Shown here: positions 34,416-40,028 of the stretch, piece by piece | Layout: every line of letters begins with the position of its first letter | How positions within the stretch are numbered: position 1 is the first letter of the stretch | DNA from: Sphingomonas yabuuchiae | Lineage (GTDB): Bacteria > Pseudomonadota > Alphaproteobacteria > Sphingomonadales > Sphingomonadaceae | Assembly: GCF_001477495.1 (NCBI RefSeq) | Contig: NZ_LDTF01000070.1 | Coordinates: 1 to 40,028 of the forward strand | Reading direction: 5' to 3' | DNA: 40,028 bases | Position numbers and translations under genes: made by a program | Notes under the pieces: model-generated | Seen by the model: the letters and a program-made list of their open reading frames with translations, nothing else | Database searches by the model: none | Told to the model about the DNA's origin: nothing

Positions 34416-36470
34416 ATGCGTCCCGATATCCTCAATCCGCTGTTCGCCGAGGTCACGTCGCTGAAAGGCGTCGGGCCCGGCCTCGCCAAGCCGCTCGAAC
34501 GCCTGCGCATCGCGCGCGTGGTCGATGTCGCCTTTCATTTGCCGACCGGCCATATCGACCGTTTCGCGCGGGACGAACTGATGGTTTCCGATGCGGGGAG
34601 GGTGATCGCCATCCCGCTGACCGTGAAGGAGCACCGCGTCTCGTCCTCCCCGCGCGGGCCGACGCGGGTGCGGGCGGAGGACGCGGCCGGGAACAGCGTC
34701 GCGCTCGTTTATTTCGGCGGCAATTCGGGTTGGGTGAAGAAGCTGCTGCCCATCGGCGAGACGAAAATCGTGTCGGGCCGCCTCGACCTGTACGGCCAGG
34801 ATTTGCAGATCGTGCACCCCGATCTGGGCGACAGCACCGAGGGCTTTCGCGAGCGCGAGGCGATCTATCCGTTGTCGGAAGGGATCACCTCGCGGCGTCT
34901 GGGGGCGCTGGCGGTGCAGGCGGTGGAGCGCTCGCCCGACCTGCCCGAATGGATCGAGCCGGGGCTGAAGGCGCAGCGCGGCTGGCCCGACTGGCGCGAG
35001 GCCTTGGCGCGCATCCATGCCGATCCGGCGGATGCCAAGGCGCGGGAGCGGCTGGGCTATGACGAGGTGTTCGCCAACCAGCTGGCGATGACGCTGGTCC
35101 GGGCCGATACCCGCAAGCGGCGCGGGCGGGCGCTGAACGGCGACGGGCGGCTGCGTGACATGCTCAAGCTGCCCTATACGCTCACCGGGGCGCAGAGCCG
35201 GACCGTGCGCGAGATCGAGGGTGATCTCGCGCAGGACGCGCCGATGCTGCGGCTGCTTCAGGGCGACGTCGGCGCAGGCAAGACGCTGGTGGCGGCGATG
35301 GCGATGCTGATCGCGGTGGAGGCGGGGGCGCAGGCGGCGATGCTGGCTCCGACCGAAATCCTCGCCCGCCAGCATTACGAGACGCTTCGCAAGACGCTTG
35401 CCGGACTTCCGATTGAGATCGCGGCGCTGACCGGCCGCGACAAGGGCAAGGCGCGGGAAGCCACGCTGATGGCGCTGGCGGCGGGCGAGATCGACATTCT
35501 GGTCGGGACCCACGCCATCTTCCAGGAAACCGTGACGTACCGTGACCTGGCGCTGGTGGTGGTGGATGAGCAGCACCGCTTCGGCGTGGCACAGCGGATG
35601 ATGCTGTCGGCCAAGGGCAAGGCCCCGCCGCACCTGCTCGCCATGACCGCGACGCCGATCCCGCGTACGCTGACGCTGGCCAATTATGGCGAGATGGATG
35701 TCAGCCGCCTGGACGAGATGCCGCCGGGCCGCCAGCCAATCGAGACGCGCGTGGTGTCCGAAGACCGGCTGGACGAGGTGGTCAACGCGCTTGGCCGTCA
35801 TCTGTCGGACGGTGGGCAGGCTTACTGGGTCTGTCCGCTGGTCGAAGAAAGCGAGAAGTCCGACCTCGCCGCCGCCGAGATGCGTGCCGAAACCCTGCGC
35901 GCCCGGTTCGGCGAGCGGGTCGGCCTGGTTCACGGCAAGATGAAGCCCGCCGAGAAGGACGCGGTGATGGAGGCGTTCGCGGGCGGGCGTTTGGGCGTGC
36001 TGGTTGCGACGACGGTGATCGAGGTCGGCGTGGACGTGCCCAATGCCACGCTGATCGTGATCGAACATGCCGACCGCTTTGGCCTGGCGCAGCTCCACCA
36101 GTTGCGCGGGCGCGTCGGGCGGGGCGGGGGGCTGTCGCGCTGCCTGCTCCTGCGCGGCTCGCATCTGTCGGAGACGTCGCGGGCGCGGCTCGCCCTAATG
36201 CGCGAGACCAATGACGGGTTTCGGATCGCGGAGGAGGATCTGCGGTTGCGCGGGGCGGGCGAACTGCTCGGCACGCGGCAATCGGGGGAGATGGCGTTCC
36301 GGCTCGCCACGCCCGAAAACATGGCCGACCTGATGCAGTGTGCGCAGGACGATGCGCGGCTACTGATCGACCGTGACGGGGGGCTGGAGGCGCCAAGGGG
36401 GCAGGCGGCGCGGACGGCGCTCTATCTGTTTGAGCGCGATGCTGGCGTGGCGCTGCTGCGTTCGGGCTGA
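34416..36470 (+). CDS. recG: ATP-dependent DNA helicase RecG
   Basis: Product of 684 residues against 693 in E. coli. RecG regresses stalled replication forks and processes branched DNA. The N-terminal wedge/OB domain covers about 1-150 (VTSLKGVGPGLAKPLERL, FHLPTGHIDR). The helicase core has LTGAQSRTVREI, Walker A GDVGAGKTLVAAMAM (Lys289), APTEILARQHYE, DEQH box VVDEQHRFGVAQR (384-387), MTATPIPRTLTLA, the GRVGRGGG motif and the C-terminal TRG region ending ELLGTRQSGEMAFRLA. The frame is open from GTG 34380; I prefer ATG 34416 (MRPDILNPLFAEVTSLKG). It is divergent from sdhE. Confidence 0.97.
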   Translation: MRPDILNPLFAEVTSLKGVGPGLAKPLERLRIARVVDVAFHLPTGHIDRFARDELMVSDAGRVIAIPLTVKEHRVSSSPRGPTRVRAEDAAGNSVALVYFGGNSGWVKKLLPIGETKIVSGRLDLYGQDLQIVHPDLGDSTEGFREREAIYPLSEGITSRRLGALAVQAVERSPDLPEWIEPGLKAQRGWPDWREALARIHADPADAKARERLGYDEVFANQLAMTLVRADTRKRRGRALNGDGRLRDMLKLPYTLTGAQSRTVREIEGDLAQDAPMLRLLQGDVGAGKTLVAAMAMLIAVEAGAQAAMLAPTEILARQHYETLRKTLAGLPIEIAALTGRDKGKAREATLMALAAGEIDILVGTHAIFQETVTYRDLALVVVDEQHRFGVAQRMMLSAKGKAPPHLLAMTATPIPRTLTLANYGEMDVSRLDEMPPGRQPIETRVVSEDRLDEVVNALGRHLSDGGQAYWVCPLVEESEKSDLAAAEMRAETLRARFGERVGLVHGKMKPAEKDAVMEAFAGGRLGVLVATTVIEVGVDVPNATLIVIEHADRFGLAQLHQLRGRVGRGGGLSRCLLLRGSHLSETSRARLALMRETNDGFRIAEEDLRLRGAGELLGTRQSGEMAFRLATPENMADLMQCAQDDARLLIDRDGGLEAPRGQAARTALYLFERDAGVALLRSG

Positions 36471-36500
36471 ACGAAGCGGCGTTCGTGGCGTTGGGCGCGG

Positions 36501-36941
36501 ATGGCTGCTGTCTTTCCGCTCATCCTCGTCCTGATCGCCGGTCTCGGCCTGGCGATCCAGCCGCCGACCAATGCCGCGCTCGCCAAGGCGTCGGGCTCGG
36601 TCGTGCTGGCCGCGCTGACTTCGTTCCTGATCGGGACGGTGGTGTTGGCGGTAGCCTGGGCGGCCATCGACCGGACGAGTCCGGCGGCCTTGAAGGGCGC
36701 GCCGGGTTGGGCATGGCTCGGTGGCTTCTACGGTGCGGGGTTCGTCGCGGTACTGGCCTATGCCGCGCCGCGGCTGGGGATTTCAGTCGCGCTGACCGCC
36801 GCCATCGCCAGCCAATTGGTGGCGGCGCTGGTTGTCGACCATTTCGGGCTGTTTGGGGTGAGGGTCGAGCCCGTGACGATCGGGAAAATCGTCGGTGTTG
36901 CGCTGGTGATTGCAGGGGCGGTGGTCGTGCGGCGAGGGTGA
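36501..36941 (+). CDS. DMT-superfamily small transporter (DUF606/YdcZ-type)
   Basis: Product of 146 residues with about five hydrophobic segments (4-22, 32-54, 71-90, 95-112 and 123-141). The opening LILVLIAGLGLAIQPPTNAALAK and the repeated GSVVLAALTSFLIGTVVL pattern match the DUF606 family, single-unit relatives of the drug/metabolite transporters, which act as dimers. The substrate is unknown. It starts 30 bases after recG and may be read from the same transcript; the Shine-Dalgarno is weak. A repeat pair follows. Confidence 0.88.
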   Translation: MAAVFPLILVLIAGLGLAIQPPTNAALAKASGSVVLAALTSFLIGTVVLAVAWAAIDRTSPAALKGAPGWAWLGGFYGAGFVAVLAYAAPRLGISVALTAAIASQLVAALVVDHFGLFGVRVEPVTIGKIVGVALVIAGAVVVRRG

Positions 36942-36954
36942 GGCGCAGCCCGTA

Positions 36955-37073
36955 CCCCGGCGGAGGCCGGGGTCCAGTTGCTTTGCGGTTGATGGGGCGG
37001 AGAAAATGCCTCCCACGCACCCTTATCCCGCTTCGTCGACCTGGTAGAAACTGGGCCCCGGCCTTCGCCGGGG
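36955..37073. repeat. Inverted pair of intergenic palindromes
   Basis: Unit 1 (36955-36972) is CCCCGGC-GGAG-GCCGGGG followed by TCCAGTT. Unit 2 (37056-37073, inverted) reads CCCCGGC-GAAG-GCCGGGG followed by CCCAGTTT on the other strand. The two agree at 23 of 25 bases over hairpin and flank and enclose about 80 bases with no gene. This CCCCGGC(GAAG)GCCGGGG(T)CCAG element is a frequent intergenic repeat of sphingomonads and caulobacters (recalled). It lies between the convergent transporter and tyrS genes. Confidence 0.85.
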
Positions 37074-37137
37074 AACAGCCTTTATGGAAAGTACGTCGGT
37101 CCGAAGCTCTGTTCAGTCTCGGTGAGGTCGAAGGGCA

Positions 37138-38364
37138 TCAACCCGCCGTGAGCAATCCGTGGTTCTTTTTACCCGACGACAGCTTCACCGGCTCACCACC
37201 CACGGCGATGACGGCATTCTCGTCCGCCACCTTCTCGCCATCCACACGCGCACCGCCGCCCGCGATCAGCCGCCGCGCCTCCCCCTTGGACTTGGCAAAG
37301 CCCAGCCCGATCAGCGCGTCGATGATGGAAACCGACCCGCCCTCGACCGCAAAGCTCGGCAATGCCGCACCCGCCGCACCTTCCTCGAAGGTCCGCCGTG
37401 CGGTTTCCGCCGCTTCGTCCGCCGCCGCGCGGCCACGGCACATGGCAGTGGCTTCGTTGGCGAGGATTTTCTTGGCCTCGTTGATCTCTGCGCCTTCCAG
37501 TGCCTCCAGCCGGGCGATCTCGTCCAGCGGCAGGTCGGTGAATAGCCGCAGGAAGCGGCCCACGTCACGGTCGTCGGTGTTGCGCCAGAATTGCCAGTAA
37601 TCGAAATGCGGCAGCTGGTCCTCGTGCAGCCAGACGGCGCCGGACATGGTCTTGCCCATCTTGCCGCCATCCGCCGTGGTGATGAGCGGGGTCGTCACGC
37701 CGAACACCTCGGTCCCGTCCATGCGGCGGGCGAGCTCGATGCCGTTGACGATATTGCCCCATTGGTCCGACCCGCCCATCTGCAACCGGCAACCGTGACG
37801 CTGCGCCAGCTCGCGGAAGTCATAGGCTTGCAGGATCATGTAGTTGAATTCGAGGAAGCTGAGCGACTGCTCGCGGTCGAGGCGCAGCTTCACCGAGTCG
37901 AACGACAGCATCCGGTTGACCGAGAAATGCTGACCCACTTCGCGCAGGAAGGGAATATATTCCAGCTTGTCGAGCCAGTCGGCATTGTCGACCATGACCG
38001 CGTCCGTCGGGCCGTCGCCGAAGGTCAGGAAGCGCTCGAAGATGCGCTTGATCGAGGCGACATTGGCCTTGATCCCGTCCTCGCCCAGCAGCTTGCGGGC
38101 TTCGTCCTTGAAGCTGGGGTCGCCGATTTTGCCGGTGCCGCCGCCCATCAGCACGATCGGCTTGTGACCCGTCTGCTGCATCCGACGGAGGAGCATGATC
38201 TGCACCAGGCTGCCGACATGCAGCGAGGGCGCGGTCGGATCGAAGCCGATATAACCCGGCACCACGCCGCCTGCGGCCAGACGGTCCAGTGCGGCGCCGT
38301 CGGTCATCTGGTGGACGTAACCCCGTTCATCCAGGGTGCGAAGCAGATCGGAAGTGTATGCCAT
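37138..38364 (-). CDS. tyrS: Tyrosyl-tRNA synthetase
   Basis: Product of 408 residues. It charges tRNA-Tyr. The HIGH-type motif is PSLHVGSLV (His49-Val50-Gly51-Ser52), with Tyr38 and Asp42 in the amino-acid pocket ([10 protein letters not shown]). The tyrosine site YMILQAYDF is followed by [11 protein letters not shown]. The KMSKS-type loop is KMGKT (235-239). The C-terminal S4 RNA-binding domain spans about 340-408 ([25 protein letters not shown]). The S-for-H and G/T-for-S changes in the signatures are usual in the bacterial TyrS class and not damage. The ATG at 38364 is the start. Confidence 0.97.
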   Translation of the reverse strand: MAYTSDLLRTLDERGYVHQMTDGAALDRLAAGGVVPGYIGFDPTAPSLHVGSLVQIMLLRRMQQTGHKPIVLMGGGTGKIGDPSFKDEARKLLGEDGIKANVASIKRIFERFLTFGDGPTDAVMVDNADWLDKLEYIPFLREVGQHFSVNRMLSFDSVKLRLDREQSLSFLEFNYMILQAYDFRELAQRHGCRLQMGGSDQWGNIVNGIELARRMDGTEVFGVTTPLITTADGGKMGKTMSGAVWLHEDQLPHFDYWQFWRNTDDRDVGRFLRLFTDLPLDEIARLEALEGAEINEAKKILANEATAMCRGRAAADEAAETARRTFEEGAAGAALPSFAVEGGSVSIIDALIGLGFAKSKGEARRLIAGGGARVDGEKVADENAVIAVGGEPVKLSSGKKNHGLLTAG

Positions 38365-38420
38365 GATGACTGGCCGTTACACCGCCGATCCGCGTTCGTC
38401 ACCCCAAAGGCATCAGGGGA

Positions 38421-38819
38421 TCAGCGACAGACCGTACGTCCGTTACGCTCGACATAGTTGCACGGGCGATAGCCCGAACCCCGGCCCGTATAATTGGTGT
38501 AGTCGCCCTGCGAGCGTGGATCGACATAGCCGGGGGTGCGGCGCGCCCGGTCATATTCGCGCGCGACACGGGCCTCGCGGCGCGCTCGCCAGTCATTGCC
38601 GCGCCAGCCCCGGTCGTCCCGCCAGCCGCGCCGTTCACCCCGCCAGTCGCGGCGATCCTCGCGCCAGTCGCGACGATCGCGCCGGTCCCGGTCGTAGCGG
38701 GGACCATCGTCACCGCGCCAGGATTGCGCCTCGGCGCTCGCCACCGGCAGGACCGTCGTTGCCGCGACGCCCGTCACGGACAGGCCGATCGCCGCCAGAA
38801 CATGGAACATCTTCTTCAT
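38421..38819 (-). CDS. Exported Arg/Asp/Trp-rich small protein (hypothetical)
   Basis: A 132-residue protein. The signal peptide (MKKMFHVLAAIGLSVTGVAA..., cleavage near ASAEAQS) is followed by a low-complexity stretch (about 33-90) made of short units of the DRRDWR/ERRGWRDDRGWR kind. A C-terminal part follows (ARRTPGYVDPRSQGDYTNYTG) and the chain ends with two Cys (CNYVERNGRTVCR). The ATG at 38819 has GGGAG nine bases upstream. A similar Arg/Asp/Trp/Tyr-rich segment and a related NGRT-C / DGRT-YC end occur in the glycine-zipper protein at 24273-24641. Secreted proteins of this type (RcnB-like or not) are common in sphingomonads. An EcfG-like promoter is upstream. Function unknown. Confidence 0.85.
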   Translation of the reverse strand: MKKMFHVLAAIGLSVTGVAATTVLPVASAEAQSWRGDDGPRYDRDRRDRRDWREDRRDWRGERRGWRDDRGWRGNDWRARREARVAREYDRARRTPGYVDPRSQGDYTNYTGRGSGYRPCNYVERNGRTVCR

Positions 38820-38858
38820 ACGCCAACTCCCAGGGGCACCGGCCCCGTGTTCGTTTTC

Positions 38859-38883
38859 AACCTATGACAGGTCGTGGCGTTCC
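38859..38883 (-). promoter_or_regulatory. EcfG-type promoter candidate
   Basis: On the minus strand GGAAC (38883-38879), a 16-base spacer and GGTT (38862-38859) match the consensus GGAAC-N16/17-CGTT in all but the first base of the -10. The -10 lies 39 bases before the ATG at 38819. Confidence 0.5.
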
Positions 38884-38929
38884 GAATCCTGAACCACCCG
38901 TTAGGCGGTGTTCATGAAGCAGGCGCGGG

Positions 38930-40028
38930 TCATGGCCTGGGCAACTGGCTGAGCGGATCGACGGGCGTGCGGCCCCGGCGCAGCTCGAAATGCAGCTCGG
39001 GACGGTCGGCAAAGCCGGTCTGCCCCGACAGCGCCAGCGTCTGTCCACGCTTCACGCTCTGGCCGCGCTGGACCATGAGCTTGGAGGCATGGCCGTAGAC
39101 GCTGGTCCAGCCATCGCCATGCTTGACGATCACCAGCCCGCCCAGCGCGGCGATACCGTCACCCACATAGGCGACCACGCCGTCCGCCGTCGCCTTGATC
39201 GGCGTGCCGACCGGCACCGCGATCTTGACGCCGTCATTGCGCTCGCCGCTCGAGCCCGCGCCGAACCGCTTCACGACGCGGCCGTCGACCGGCCAGGCAA
39301 AGCCGGAGCGCAGCCGCGCGGGCGCCGCGACCACGGCGGTCGGCGGCAGCACGCGGCGCGGCGTCGCGCTGGGTTTGGCCGGCTCCTGGTTGCTGGCGAG
39401 CGCGGGCTCGCCGCCGGTCAGGATGTCGTCGACGTCCAGCCTGAAGGCGGCGGCGCGCTCGGCCGCACTGCTGAGCGAGGTAGCGCCGGGGGCCGTGCCG
39501 GGGATCAGGATGCGCTGCCCCGCGCGCAGGACATAGGGTTCGCTGAGCGCATTGGCCTCGACGATGCGCGACCAGGCGACGCCATAGGCCCGGGCGATGG
39601 CGATGCCGCTCTCGCCCGAACGGACCAGATGATAGCGGCCGCCGGGAATGGTCAGGCGCTGGCCCGCGCGGATCATGAAGGGCGGGGCAAGGCCATTGGC
39701 GCGGGCGATGACCTCCGATCCGGCGCCCGTGCGATCCGCCACGGCGCGCAGCGTGTCGCCGGGCTTCACGACATAGATGCTCTCCGCGATCTCGCGCGCA
39801 TCGGGCGCGACGGGGCGCACTTCCCAGGACGGGCGCGGGGCGGGGAACGACGATATGGGCGCGGCCGGCGGCGCATGGGGGATCGGTCGCTGGACGACGG
39901 GGGCCGCAGCCGGTGGGCGCTGGGCAGGTCGCCGCGTCGAAACGGGCACCGAGCGACGGATGGCCGGGCGGGTGGAACCCGGTCGGGACACATCGGGGCG
40001 GGGGGCGGGCGCTGCCTCCACAGGCCGC
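38930..40028 (-). CDS. LysM-LytM (M23) protein, NlpD/DipM-like; 5' end outside the window
   Basis: The 3' part of a gene cut by the right edge; at least 363 residues are present and the start is missing. Order: a Pro/Arg/Ala-rich spacer, two LysM domains (YVVKPGDTLRAVADRTGAG...RLTIPG and YHLVRSGESGIAIARAYG...RILIPG), a linker, and a LytM (peptidase M23) domain from FAWPVDGRVVKRFG to LHFELRRGRTPVDPLSQL. The zinc ligands are not intact. The HxxxD position reads NDGVK and the final HxH reads ELH, so it is probably not a peptidase but an activator of an amidase, as NlpD is in E. coli and DipM in Caulobacter. The periplasmic or outer-membrane location is inferred because the N-terminus is unseen. 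The GTG at 40019-40021 is probably internal. Confidence 0.9.
   Translation of the reverse strand, partial: RPVEAAPAPRPDVSRPGSTRPAIRRSVPVSTRRPAQRPPAAAPVVQRPIPHAPPAAPISSFPAPRPSWEVRPVAPDAREIAESIYVVKPGDTLRAVADRTGAGSEVIARANGLAPPFMIRAGQRLTIPGGRYHLVRSGESGIAIARAYGVAWSRIVEANALSEPYVLRAGQRILIPGTAPGATSLSSAAERAAAFRLDVDDILTGGEPALASNQEPAKPSATPRRVLPPTAVVAAPARLRSGFAWPVDGRVVKRFGAGSSGERNDGVKIAVPVGTPIKATADGVVAYVGDGIAALGGLVIVKHGDGWTSVYGHASKLMVQRGQSVKRGQTLALSGQTGFADRPELHFELRRGRTPVDPLSQLPRP

Noticed and set aside
37117..37126. Ten bases of the outer repeat of the 16254 element near the end of tyrS
   Set aside because: Too short to separate from chance.
37138..38364. Damaged signature motifs in TyrS (HVGS, KMGKT)
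   Set aside because: These variants are normal in this class of bacterial tyrosyl-tRNA synthetase; the rest of the protein is intact.
38892..38914. Hairpin after the stop of the LysM-LytM gene as a terminator
   Set aside because: Stem is short and bulged and there is no T run on the minus strand.

Overview
The window is a GC-rich stretch of an alphaproteobacterial chromosome. The best fit is a member of the Sphingomonadaceae (Sphingomonas or a close relative). This rests on protein style, on a DivL-type tyrosine pseudo-histidine-kinase, on a CC0125/CC1285-type lipoprotein, on the sdhE/mfd/recG cluster, on the tsaE-amgK-murU-addB-addA-trxA run, on EcfG-type stress promoters and on intergenic palindromes of the kind common in sphingomonad genomes. 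No phage, insertion sequence, CRISPR array or obvious island is present; gene density is very high and no gene-free gap exceeds about 250 bases.

Layout. 1-3.2 kb: AMP nucleosidase, a small membrane-anchored stress-type protein with an excellent EcfG-like promoter, and a Prx5-type peroxiredoxin on the minus strand, diverging from yqgE. 3.2-4.8 kb: ahcY behind a perfect 20-bp palindrome and a strong leader hairpin, closed by a terminator. 4.9-16.2 kb: a seven-gene rightward run whose first five genes overlap one another: DivL-like pseudokinase, tsaE (t6A tRNA modification), amgK and murU (MurNAc recycling), addB and addA (double-strand-break repair); trxA follows after 52 bases. A nested palindromic repeat separates it from the leftward argJ-GST pair.

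18.3-23.6 kb: a secreted protein with three TonB-C-like repeats, a small secreted or membrane protein, secA with its terminator, a palindromic repeat, a small exported protein, and a convergent lipoprotein. 23.7-26.4 kb: yjbQ, diverging from an exported glycine-zipper protein; then a small lipoprotein translationally coupled to a glutathionylspermidine-synthase-like ATP-grasp enzyme; then tRNA-Asn. 26.5-30.5 kb: moaA-nadK (overlapping, minus) diverging from a GGDEF(degenerate)-EAL protein and an NTF2-like exported protein. 30.5-36.9 kb: mfd and sdhE diverging from recG, then a small DMT-type transporter. 36.9-40 kb: an inverted pair of palindromic repeats, tyrS, an exported Arg/Asp/Trp-rich protein with an EcfG-like promoter, and the 3' part of a LysM-LytM (NlpD/DipM-like) protein cut by the window edge.

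Most of the window is conserved housekeeping sequence. The points that merit follow-up are the DivL-like protein with altered H-box and N-box at the head of a recycling/repair operon, the ahcY operator, the set of EcfG-type sites in front of small exported or membrane proteins, the three-repeat Cys-paired TonB-C-like protein, and the lipoprotein/ATP-grasp pair. I did not find convincing evidence for a wholly new system.
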